Shown: positions 9,711-19,474 of the stretch, one piece after another | Layout: every line of letters starts with the position of its first letter | How positions within the stretch are numbered: position 1 is the first letter of the stretch | DNA from: Dipteris shenzhenensis | Taxonomy: Eukaryota > Polypodiophyta > Polypodiopsida > Gleicheniales | Assembly (NCBI GenBank): GCA_047967505.1 | Contig: CM106538.1 | Length of the DNA stretch: 64,000 nt | Strand: one strand, 5' to 3' | Made by a program: the position numbers and the translations under genes | The notes under the pieces: model-generated | Seen by the model: the letters and a program-made list of their open reading frames with translations, nothing else | Database searches by the model: none | Told to the model about the DNA's origin: nothing

Positions 9711-12188
9711 GTGGCAATGCATACTAGTATGCAAGATCTCCAATTGCAAAACAAGGAACTCGATGACAAAGCCCATGCACTGGACTTGGAACGACAAGAA
9801 TTGGAAGAACTAATCCATAAGCTCATTGAAAGAAAACAAGCTTTGGAAAGGTTTATATATGACCGAGTTCAACATGTTATGGATAAGGAACAAGAGAAGT
9901 TGATAGAATGAGTACAGAAGTTGAAGGAAACACCTTTGGAACTGAAGGAGAGAAAAAGGCAATTGCAATCTATGGATGCATTGTCGGCCAATAGTGGTGC
10001 CCGAAAGAGGAGAGTATGATCTGCAAGGTTAGTTCCCAAATGTTTTGATGAAATTTCTTACTCCAAAATATTCATGGTGTTGCATTGTTTCCACACTAAC
10101 TCTTTGTACTCTACTTTAGGAATTTCATGGAGGATGGATGGGAACAATGGAAATGGATAATAGTGACCCTTCATATATTCTAAGAAGTTTAATAAAGCCA
10201 AGTCATATCATTGAAGTGTTGAAGGACCCTAGACAAAAAGGGTTGCGTGAACAAGTTACTAGAGAGGTGATGAAGGACTTCAAGGGCCTCGTGCAAGCAA
10301 AGGAGGTGCTTGGAGCTTGTGATGCTACTAGTGTAAGTCGTGAAGCTCACAATTCTGTTTTTAACATTTTCAAGTCTGCTATGGAGGAAAAGTATAAGAT
10401 ATCTACAATGACATTGCCAACACCCTTGTCTGTAAGGCTTGCACGTCAAGAAATAAATCAATGTGCTAGAGAAAAGCTTGGAGGATACCATTGTGTAAGT
10501 GGCACAATGACTTGTAAGAGTAAAAAGAAATCTGGCATCCAAACGTATGAGATGAATGTTTTCAATAATGTTTACATGGATGTAGAGAATTTTCAAAGAG
10601 CCATGGTCAAATTCTATGGGATGAGAGAAGAAGGTAAGAGAAATTCCTCTTCACATTCAACTTTACTTCTTCTCATTTCTATATCCTTACTATATTCTCT
10701 TTCATTATAGAGATGGCAAGCAAGTATTTGTTATAAAAATGGATGAAGCTCAGTTGGTAAACGAGCACAAGCTAGAGAGGGTGAGCATTTGTATTGTGAA
10801 TGATGCCTTGCATTTTGCTCAAAGGGATGAGGAAGCTAAGTAGGGTTTCTTACTACATATGGTGGCTTGTAGCATTTGAGACCCCAAAGGAGTGCCACAA
10901 GACAAAGAAGTGGGTTTTGGAGAGAACTAGCATCCCATTATTATTCAAAGACAAGAGGCACGGCAAACATTGACTGTGGATGGGGGCATGGAATGTTTCA
11001 AGTGGATGGCATCTAGCTAGTGACTTAAAGACTCTCAAGTGCTTGTATGGTTGTGATATAGGTGTAGATGCAAAATGGACATGCTTGTATTACACCCACT
11101 CTCAAAAGATGCAAAAGGGAAGCCTACAGTGGGAAAATGTCATCCTTTCTTACAACCAAGGTGCAGCCCTGATTGTCACAAAAAGGATCCAAAGTGGGAT
11201 ACCATTTTGATGATTCCATTGGAGCAAATACACATGTGTACTTTGCATGCTGAACTACATATATTTGACAAGTTACTCTATCTCCATCTACTCTATGCTT
11301 GGAATTTGAGGCCACATCAAGTCTCTACACAATGCATTACAAAAGCTAAAGAACTACTCTCACTGATGCGACTTCACGAAGGCAATGTGAAGCTTAAGCA
11401 GGACAAGAAACAATTAGGAAAGACACAAAATCATCTTGCTAAAGTGTCCATGGGTGGAGGAAAGGCATGGAGGTTCTTGTCCAACAACAATGCTGATAAA
11501 TAAAAACATACATTGGCTCAGAGCATCCTAGGTTGGGAGTACAGGAAAGCTTTGTGAGTGCACTATGAATTACTTTGAGAGCAAAAATGTGGGGACAAAG
11601 ATTTATGCATTATGAAGTTACTTAGACATGGTCAAATGGATGATATTAATTATGAGAGATTTAGGACAACATTGGGAGAATTCATATCATTGATGGTAGA
11701 AGCATGGGGGAAGTCATGAATTACACATTACATGGTAATCCTCCTTAGGTTGAAATTTTGAGCATTAACCTTGAGTCAGTTTATGTTTCTAATATGATGT
11801 TTTTCTTTACAGCATATTCTTTATGCACATGCAGCATGGTTTGTGGAGCAACAGGTCCTTTATTCATTTGGAATACTCAAGGCATGGAGAAATCGCACTA
11901 CATAGCAAAGGCAGCCTACTTCAAGAATACAATGCATGGGGGTGGTATCGCATGAAGCAATGCACTACACAAAATGTTTGACTGGTTTTATAGATGTTTG
12001 ATTGGTTTTATAGATGTCTAGAGGCCCGGACTCTCAAGCATGATAAGGTAGAGGTCTCAAGTCTTGCAAAATGGTTCAACATGTCAAGAAGACAAGGAGA
12101 TATGTTTCTTGGAAGTCCTCCACAAGGAGTCAAGGGGTTGCACTTTGGTTGCAATGTAGAGTCAAACAGGGAAGGTGCTGCGTTCTAA
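9711..12188 (+). pseudogene. Transposase-like gene, copy B (spliced, frameshifted)
   Basis: The first exon (from 9711) encodes a coiled coil (LQLQNKELDDKAHALDLERQ and on). Introns are visible at 10028-10119, 10634-10712 and 11735-11812; the last two match copy A. The long exon from 10120 encodes DPSYILRSLIKPSHIIEVLK, ACDATSVSREAHN and KFYGMREE, and splicing continues it as DGKQVFVIKMDEAQLVNEHK. Downstream are a TVDGG block, LKTLKCLYGCDIGVDAKW, a CxxC-like knuckle, LEQIHMCTLHAELHIFDK and, after the last intron, HYMHILYAHAAWFVEQ and WNTQGMEKSHY. The D, D and E in VDG, GCDIG and QGME could be a DDE triad. Stops and shifts near 9911, 10850 and 11850 break it. Family assignment is open. Confidence 0.55.
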
Positions 12189-12299
12189 GAGAACCCCAAA
12201 TGTAAAATTTTTAATGAATAAAGTTAACACTATTTCGAGTCAATTGCACATTCCAAAATTCACAAATTTGTTTGGAAATTGCAAAGTTGCATGTGCATG

Positions 12300-12392
12300 T
12301 GCGACATGGCAGGGCAGAGGGAAGGTGGGTGGGGGCGCGGGGGGGTGGATCTAGCATTAGCGAATGGGCGATGAAAGAGGGGGGGGGCACTT
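12300..12392. repeat. G-rich spacer, copy B
   Basis: A short G-run tract lies between the transposase-like and H3-fold genes, at the same place as the longer tract of copy A. Confidence 0.6.
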
Positions 12393-12409
12393 GAAAAGAC
12401 CTAATTTAA

Positions 12410-12488
12410 AAGGGCCTATAAATAAAACCCTAAACTGCTTAAAATAGATTGTATAAAGCATTTCAAAACCCTAAAATTTCTCATTTCT
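12410..12488 (+). promoter_or_regulatory. TATA/telo-box promoter of H3-fold gene, copy B
   Basis: CCTATAAATAAAACCCTAAAC at 12415-12435 holds a TATA box overlapping a telo-box-like AAACCCTAA. A second AAAACCCTAAAA lies near 12466. The ATG is at 12489. The same motifs occur upstream of the copy A gene, so they are probably functional ancestral parts. Confidence 0.5.
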
Positions 12489-13625
12489 ATGGCACAAGTT
12501 AAACAAACTACTAGACCCGTTGGACATCGCTTAAACACTACATGCTCTCCTTTTCACAACTCCATGGCCTCCAAATGCACTTCAAGCAATAGTGGCCAAC
12601 AAAGCAACTATTAGCAGGGATCTGAAGGTGGTTCTCATCATCAGGAGTCCCAACAACACAAGTCCCCACCATCCGACTCTCATAGGGGATCCGAGCACGA
12701 CCTAGGATCTCAGCACGATGAGGAATCCCAGCATGATCAAGGGTCCTCTTAGTCCTTCCACACAACTAACTGTGGAAGTAGAGAGGTCTCCCAAGAGGGA
12801 AAAAACAATCCTCTCAATCATGATCAACTACACACTGCTGTCATGTCCCTCCCTCCGTGTGGTCTTGGCATAGAGCATCTGGACCAACAAGGGGATCAAG
12901 AAGGGAAAAGTGAGGAGATGGAGAAACTAAAGGGGTCACAACAAGGGGAAGTATTTGGTAGGCTCGCACATATCATGAACCTTGGCTCCAATCCTCCAAC
13001 CAAACAGACCACACGGAAGAGCATCATCAATCCTCTTTGCCTTGAGATTGTCACATATGAGGAGCCTCTAGTATGAGTTGAGCAAGAGCCTCAACCTAAC
13101 TCATAGCCTCATCCAAAGGGAAAGAGGCCAAGACAAAGAAGACCCCTAGGTGCGAGAGGCCACGTCCACAAACCTACCAGACACAAGAAGAGGAGTCTGA
13201 AGAGGAGGTGGCAAGGAAGGAGAGGAAGAAGAAGTTTGAAGTGGACAAGCAACCATGGAAGCATGTTCAGAGTCCGATGCAGGGTCCCCAAAAGATTAAG
13301 AGGCATAAGAAGTTAGGCGTGATGGCACTTAAAGAGATCTGTAAGTTCCAGACCACTGTGGAAAATTTAATTCCATGTGTGCCCTTCTAGTGTGTTGTAC
13401 GTGAAATAGCACAGCAATACAAGGATGATGTGTGTTTCACTTCAGGCATTATGGGAGCAATCCAGGAGGAAACAAAGCAGATGGTAGTAGGTCTTTTTGA
13501 AGACGTGAACTTATGCATGATCCACACCAAAAGAGTAATAGTGATTAGACAAGGACCTTGCACTCGCCAAGCACATCCGCTCTGATCCCTCCCTTGGACC
13601 AAAGATGTCGTTTAGGTTCACTTGG
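12489..13625 (+). pseudogene. Histone H3-fold protein with long tail, copy B (nearly intact core)
   Basis: The start MAQVKQTTRPVGHR matches the damaged copy A start. The tail is polar with GSQHDEE-like repeats, then KKKFEVDKQPWKHVQSPM, then the H3 core. GVMALKEICKFQ aligns with H3 TVALREIRKYQ. ENLIPCVPF-x-VVREIAQQYKDDV aligns with [24 protein letters not shown], and MGAIQEE with MALQEA. VVGLFEDVNLCMIHTKRVIV aligns with [20 protein letters not shown], and DKDLALAKHIRSDPSL with KDIQLARRIRG. Loop 1 has the canonical H3 length, unlike CENH3, which usually has an insertion there. Lesions are a TAG stop in the tail, a TAG replacing the Q of PFQR (a C-to-T change), a frameshift in the tail before 13208, and a one-base shift near 13547. 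Whether an intact family member is a functional histone is unknown. Confidence 0.75.
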
Positions 13626-14172
13626 TGTAATCTAAATCATTTTGTAAATCTCTGCCCTTTGAGATTGAATGAATAAAAGATATTTTTATGTTCTATTACT
13701 AGTACCATATTATTATACATGCTATGTGATGCTTTCCATCACTCTATGCAAGTTTAGTATGAATTTGAGTAGTCAAATGAAGCTTTTTAACATGGCACAT
13801 GCTTTTGATAGCGTGCTTTTGATCTTTTCATTTATTATTATGTTCAAAAGCATGCTATTGTCAAATAGGCTCCATACGCCAGATGGTGGGTTTTGGCATT
13901 TCGAGGCTCCCCACGTGATGCTGCACTTTTCCCTTCTGTGCCATGGTGAGATTCTTGCTAGATTGCTAAAAAGTGACCATTATAGTGCAAAGCATTATCT
14001 GATAGCATGCTTTTAAACAAAATAATCAATTAAGATATTAATGCCAATAACAACTAAAGTTACATAATACAATGACAACATAAAAGAAATTTTGTAAAAG
14101 AACACAAAATGGGACACTGTAGAAAATGTAAATATGTATTCATATAAAATAAAAGTTATGTACAATAAGGCT
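13626..14172. repeat. Spacer with remnant foldback arm
   Basis: After a polyadenylation-like AATAAAAG (about 13671) comes AT-rich sequence. At about 13890-13960 is a homologue of the right arm of the copy A foldback (GGCATTTCGAGGCTCCCCAC...). No matching left arm is seen here. A short inverted motif (TTTTGATAGCGTGCTTTTGA versus TTCAAAAGCATGCTATTGTC) lies at 13803-13865. Confidence 0.5.
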
Positions 14173-15658
14173 TCACAACCTTTCTCTCTTCTCTAAAACA
14201 TTGAGAATATCGGGCTTTGAAGTCTCAAATAGACTCCTAGATATAAACCTAGTCGATAGAGCATCAAGGCTATTGTCGTTGCGAGCTAGGGACATGGTTG
14301 TTGTCGTCAATGCCATATCTTGAAAATTGGTTCCAAAAGCATCGAGGGCAGCCATGCGGTTTACCAAAATGACCTTGTCAGCATTACGATTGATGTCAGC
14401 ATGACCAATCACTTGTGACAAGGTCTTGCACTTTAGGAGATCCTCAGTGCCTCATGGCAAAAACTTTTTGTGGAGAACCACAAAGCGCTCTTTGTGGATA
14501 ACCACAAAGCACTCTTCTACTTGGCCAAGGTAATGTGCTAGTGAGTGATCTCAATCGAACCTACTGCGAAAAAGGTGTTGCCAAGATAAGAAGTGGTCAA
14601 CCTTAAATGCCTCCTGTAACAAACCAACATTACATTAGAAGGCCAATAAAGCAAAATTATACCAAGAGAGAAGAAATTCAAAGGACATAGTTTCTTATCG
14701 CTATGGAGTCATCATGCTCGATCCTTTCCTCTTTGTCAATCAAGATGGATCTAGGGGTCTCCTGCTGCCCGGAGTGAGATGTGGAGGCTTCTTATGGCAC
14801 ATTAGGTAGGTCCAAGTAGATTGATTTGTTTGCATCTTGTGAAAGAAAGAACCTCTTCTGTTGAATCATCTGCTTCCCAAAAACTCAGGTTCTTGCATAG
14901 TGGTGTCCACCTTGTATCCACACAGGACACCAAGAGCTTCATCCTCCCAGAGACCAAACATAACCTCGATGTCCATCAACAAGAAGGGAAGCAAGAAACC
15001 ATATCTTTGTTGCGGGGTCAACAGAGTGGTGCCCGAGGTAAATGGAATTTCAGAAGTGGAAGGGGGATCGGGAGGTCTCTGGAGCACTTCCAGGGCCAAC
15101 ATAGCTTCCTGCTCCTCACTTCTTTATCAATGGTCTCTTCATTGTAGATGTTGGGCTCATCTACCAAAACAAGAGGATTGGCAAGGGCAAGGGTAGCAAG
15201 GGCAAGGGTAGGGGTAGGGGCAGGGCTTGAGGTCGAGGCCTCCTCTTACATTTGACCCTCTTGGAGAAGGAAAATAAAGGTCATTTTTAAGGATAGGGAC
15301 CTATTTCCTGTGTTTTTGATGACTCCACATGCTAGGAGGTCATCGATGTCCACCTCCCTAAACTCTTGGGGTGTGAGCTGTGGGCTCGAATGCGATCTAC
15401 ATGCTTCACAAACCTAGGTTCTTGATTGAACACATACTTCAAGCAATCAATTCGGACCCATCTTTTTGTAGACTCATCAAATTGATATGTAAAACTTGCG
15501 ATGTGGTCGTCAAATTAATGAGGTCTTTAAAATCATCTTGGGCTCCCAAGTAGGTGCCTAGGACATCTATGCTCTTATCAAAGATTAAAAATGACGACTC
15601 CTCTCTATCAACTAACAGAGTACGAGAAATGATGGAAGGAAGACCTAGTTGAATCCAT
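14173..15658 (-). pseudogene. Conserved acidic element protein, copy B (unrecognised)
   Basis: This is the homologue of the leftward gene at 3925-5148. The ATG at 15658 opens MDSTRSSFH. Next come FLIFDKSIDVLGTYLGAQDD, then MDIEVMFGLWEDEALGVL near 14960. The last exon (14421-14173) reads VIGHADINRNADKVILVNRM, FGTNFQDMALTTT and FISRSLFETSKPDILNVLEK. Stops between the blocks may be introns or damage. No known domain is recognised. Its convergent position toward the H3-fold gene is the same in both copies. Confidence 0.5.
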
Positions 15659-15727
15659 GGTAGTTTGGTAGCTAGGAGAACTATGGCTAGTATAATAGTG
15701 AAACGTTGAAACTAAAGTAACTTTATA

Positions 15728-15745
15728 GCCTATATATACCCAAAT
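15728..15745 (-). promoter_or_regulatory. TATA box of leftward gene, copy B
   Basis: The plus strand reads CCTATATATACCC, about 75 bp upstream of the minus-strand ATG at 15658. It is conserved in position with copy A. Confidence 0.45.
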
Positions 15746-15859
15746 TTCCTAAATATAAATAATAAAATAATTTATTTATTTTTTAAAAAATTAAAATTGA
15801 TATGAAACAAAACCATTTAAAACATCAAAATAAATTGCACCACTATGAATTAGAAAATG

Positions 15860-16332
15860 TCAAAATTCACAATTGTTCCACCCCACATTGTATACCATCT
15901 TCAATATTGGAGAAGGGATTAAAGTGGCACTATGCATGTGCTTCTCTGCATGCTTTCCTACCTTTTCACCATTTAAGGTAAAATGGAAGGACTCAGACAT
16001 GCCATCCTCCATGACCAATAGGTGTTCCCGCACGTCCGTAAGAGTCCATTGTGATGTGATGGTCACATTCTTAACATCTCCTAAATGAGAATCAATACAT
16101 AAACTTACCCTTGTATTTTCATCATCGTTAGAGTCAAGGGGGAGCAAATTGCTACGTTTTTTCTTCCAGCGCCTATATTGGAAAGCTAAATATAACATTT
16201 GGCGGGAGATGTGGTACTTGAAAACCATATTGTTCATCCATACATGGCATTAAAATAGATCACCCTTTTGTTCACCTGACCTGCTTTCCCAATTCATCGC
16301 CCCAAGCAATTCCTCAAGTGTATTCTCATGTA
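15860..16332 (-). pseudogene. Second leftward element protein, copy B (5' end lost)
   Basis: This is the homologue of 5426-6201. From 16332 leftward it reads NTLEELLGAMNWESRSGEQK and a stop. It continues in an open frame from 16237 with KYHISRQMLYLAFQYRRWKK, LPLDSNDDENTRVSLC, DVREHLLVMEDGMSESFHF and ILKMVYNVGW. The upstream part of the gene is replaced by a copia gag at 16419. Function is unknown. Confidence 0.45.
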
Positions 16333-16418
16333 TTAAAATAGATCACCCTTTTGTTCACCTGACCTGCTTTCCCAATTCGTCGCCCCAAGCAATTCCTCAA
16401 GTGTATTCTCATGTAGGA
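16248..16418. repeat. 83-bp tandem duplication at the element/copia junction
   Basis: The unit starting ATTAAAATAGATCACCC is present twice with a period of 83 bp and one visible mismatch. The right copy ends where the copia gag sequence starts. This suggests that the junction formed by template slippage or repair. Confidence 0.75.
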
Positions 16419-16419
16419 C

Positions 16420-17200
16420 CTGCATAGGACTGGTTTTCTTGAATTTGCTGCATATTCTGATTTCTGCCACGGCCTCCAGATCGGCCTGCTCTACCTTTGC
16501 CTCTACCTCTTCCAGCATTTGAGTAGAAGACTGATTCTTTTGAAGTTCGACCTAAGAAGATGCACCACCATTTCTCTGCTCTCAGATTTTAGAAGAGCAA
16601 TCAACTCCCCAAAATCAGAAAAATTCTCATAGACGGCAATGGATGTCCGGAGCTATGCATAATCCTTTCCTAGACCATTCAAGGTCACAGAAACTAAATC
16701 ATCATTTTCCACTAGCGACTCAATGGAAGCAAGTGCATCTGCAATCTTCTTCACCTTCATGTGATAGTCATTGATGCTCATATTTTCTCTTTGCACATTA
16801 TGCAACTTCTGCTTGAGCTGCATTTTCCCGGCTTACGTATTTGTGCTATATATTTTTGTCAAAGTATCCCACGCCTCCTTCGGCGTGCTTGCATCCTAAA
16901 TATGCACAATCATAGAATCTGAAATACTGATAAACAGCCAGTACATAACTTTCCTGGCTCTCTCATGCCAACCTTTAAATGCCTGCAACTCCTATTGATT
17001 GCGAACATTAGGTATAACTGGTTCTTGTTCAGCTCTAGTAATGAACTCCCAATAGCCTTTTCTCACACTTGGAGAGACCATTGTCAAGACATGGGCCCAA
17101 ATTGCCTCTTGGGATACAAGGACTTGCGGGACTTTTTGGAGTGGAACAATTGTTGGTAGAAGTTTATAGTCATCTCTTACATCTTTTGTGGGTCAGATTG
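16420..17200 (-). pseudogene. Ty1/copia gag fragment
   Basis: Reading leftward from about 17180, the typical plant copia gag order appears: RKGYWEFITRAEQEP, FKGWHERARKVMYWLF, ASTPKEAWDTLTKIYS, KMQLKQKLHNVQRENMSIND, LNGLGKDYA-LRTSI and KSESREMVVH. A Gly/Arg-rich tail (GRAGRSGGRGRNQN) follows near 16470. Stops and one frameshift are present. No zinc knuckle, protease or pol follows, because the sequence switches to element copy B at 16419. Confidence 0.75.
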
Positions 17201-17559
17201 TAGCTAACCGCTCACATCTCGTAGCTGTTGAAGTTGCATCCTTGCTGAACATGGGGACTCCCAATCCCTGCAATGGAGTTTTTTAGTGCTACAAAATCAA
17301 GGTTGACACCTCTAGTGCTACTGGGTAGCCATCTAGGATATTCAGATAGTCCTAGGACCCAATCACTAGAACTCCTACGAAACGGGCCTAGCTACCAATA
17401 CTCCTGAGGGAAGGGCTATCTTGGGTGAGGCTTCAATCCTATAGTCTTCGGGAAAGGGAAGGACTCTCACACCAGCTCGCCTTGTGGGAGTAAAAGGCCA
17501 CTATACCTTAACCCCAGTTATGTACAATACTCAAACACATATATATGGGGATGACATAG

Positions 17560-17700
17560 AAGATTAGGATGTTCTACACCCACCAAAACTTGTGTGGCTC
17601 TCTCTTCTGGCTCTCCCTCTCTCTCACCTTCTTCCATTCCCCCTCTGTTGTTGAGATCTCTCAACTGGTATTAGAGGACGGGTGTTTTAGCTGAGCCCAG
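17560..17700 (+). other. Possible LTR end with initiator-tRNA primer-binding site
   Basis: GAGATCTCTCAACTGGTATTA spans about 17653-17673. TGGTATTAGAG is one base from the usual TGGTATCAGAG primer-binding site and is preceded two bases earlier by CA, as at an LTR end. A plus-strand leader could follow, but no gag is found downstream. This is opposite in strand to the gag at 16.4-17.2 kb. Confidence 0.35.
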
Positions 17701-19220
17701 ATGTGAGCCTAGAGCTCGAAGTTTGCTGCTACAGCTCTGTGGGAGGAAGAAGAAGCTTCGTTGGGTGACTTTACCTACATCGTGGTGTGTAGAGATCTTG
17801 CAGAAACATTTGGAAAGTTCTCTGAGTGGTTTTTGGTAAGCCAACAGGTGGTTTTGGAGGCAAAAGACAGTTTATTTTAAACCTGAGAGTCTTGTGATGA
17901 AGATCTTTCTCTAGAAGCTGAATCTTACCTTGCACACTTGTTTATCATGCTTCAATGGCACTTTACGATTTGTTCACGACAAATTTGAGATGAGAGATAC
18001 TCACATTGCTAAGCTAAATGCACACTTGTTTATCATGCTTCAATGGTACTTCATGATTTGTTTCTCATTCTATGCACCTACTAATGCATTCCCTAATATT
18101 TGCTCAGGTGAACAGGGAAAATAAATCTGGCAATCAAGTAATACAGCAAGGGAGGAGTGGTTTTGACATATGTGCCGAGTTGAGAGGCACCCAGATGGTG
18201 AAGACCACATCTTGTACCACACCACACACCAGGAGCTGCATGTCCACAAGTGTCCACTCCCCCAACATCGCTTTCTACCTGGTCAAGAAGCTGGCAATGC
18301 CATCTTTGGAGCCATACCCAATTATGCACACTGATGGATGATTAACGAACAACGGTATCAGAGTTTGTCCATTTTTGAGCTAGCACAGTATGTTCACATA
18401 CTATCGCCATGGAGAATTGCTTCTCCCATGTGGCACTGCCAACATGTAATCAAAATATATGTACATGATAATATAATGTGTACCATTTTAACACTTACCA
18501 AACATCTTCATACACAATCCGAAGTCGATCCACTGTGAAGACGTAGTCAACCCAGAGCTACACATTTGCACAACTACTAAAACTCTGCTCCACAATACAC
18601 CCGTCGTCCCAGCCAATTTGAAAGCCACTGACAGAAATCTGAGATCAAGAAGGGGTAGACTGAGGCACGGGAAAGAGTTTTTTGCGTAGGCTACCTACAA
18701 CATCATCGGAGGGCTACCCACAATGAGGCACGGCAAAAAGTAGCCTACCTAAAACATACCCACAATGTACCTCAATGGTAGAAGATCGCTCAAAACGCAA
18801 CAGATCTCCACAAAAACTGTGGATTTCCATCAGTTTTTGACCCAGATCTTTTCTGAGCCCTCAAAACAGCAAGGTACCTTGTTTGATTGGCTTATCTTTT
18901 GCACACGGGGGGGAGTACACATCTTTGGGTTGCAGGATGACGTGGAGGCACCTGATAATTCAAAAATTTATATCCCTTTCACTATGCTCATGAAATCTTC
19001 AGCAAAACTGGAAAAATAGCTTTTTTGCTTTAGCCTTTGTAGTCAATCATAACTTCATCTCTCTCTATGTTACCTTCCCTCTCTCTGCCTCCTTAACCTA
19101 ATTAAGAGTTGCAATCCCTTATTTCATTACACTTCCAAAAATCTCTCAACTTTATAGGCCACTAGACAAAAGAATGAAAAAAATCTAATTTATATATAAA
19201 ATAATGATTTCTGATGTCAT
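17701..19220. other. Unassigned sequence with one short direct repeat
   Basis: A roughly 44-bp segment (TGCACACTTGTTTATCATGC...) at 17931 is repeated at 18019. No coding domain is recognised. The right end adjoins the 3' end of the BASS2 transcript. Confidence 0.4.
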
Positions 19221-19241
19221 GGCTACAAAATTCAGAAACCT

Positions 19242-19247
19242 TTTATT
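19242..19247 (-). terminator. Polyadenylation signal of the BASS2-like gene
   Basis: AATAAA on the minus strand, about 230 nt downstream of the stop codon, in the context ATGAATAAAAGG. Its distance and orientation suit the 3' end of the transporter mRNA. Confidence 0.5.
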
Positions 19248-19474
19248 CATGATACATGATACCATGATACCCTATGCATCCTGCTTATTTGTCATGTAAC
19301 TGCTCTGTTCATCTGAACATAATCCAAACTGCTCATTTGTAAGGTTAAATAACTGCCTTCACTGTGTGCATCCTAGTAAGGCTTTTCTGCAAATCTCAAC
19401 AGAGCAGTTTGAAGCAAGCATAAACCATTGTGAAGTAAACAATACTGCCATCAGCAGGAGAAATAGGTAAGCTG

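Larger units (their letters stand above)
9640..16332. mobile_element. Multigene repeat element, copy B
   Basis: This is the more complete copy. It runs from the first exon of the transposase-like gene (9711) through the H3-fold gene (12489-13625) and the two leftward genes (14173-15658 and 15860-16332). Its right side is lost at about 16419, where a Ty1/copia gag begins after an 83-bp tandem duplication. The left limit is uncertain. Gene order, intron sites and promoters match copy A. Confidence 0.6.

Noticed and set aside
12489-13625. Identity of the H3-fold protein as centromeric CENH3
   Set aside because: Loop 1 between the first two core helices has the canonical H3 length, while CENH3 normally has an insertion there. 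The long tail and duplicated element context also do not fit a single-copy centromere gene.
1-16332. Endogenous giant-virus segment as the source of the histone-like gene
   Set aside because: Some giant viruses encode histones, but no viral core gene (capsid, polymerase, packaging ATPase) is seen, and the genes have spliceosomal introns and plant promoter motifs.
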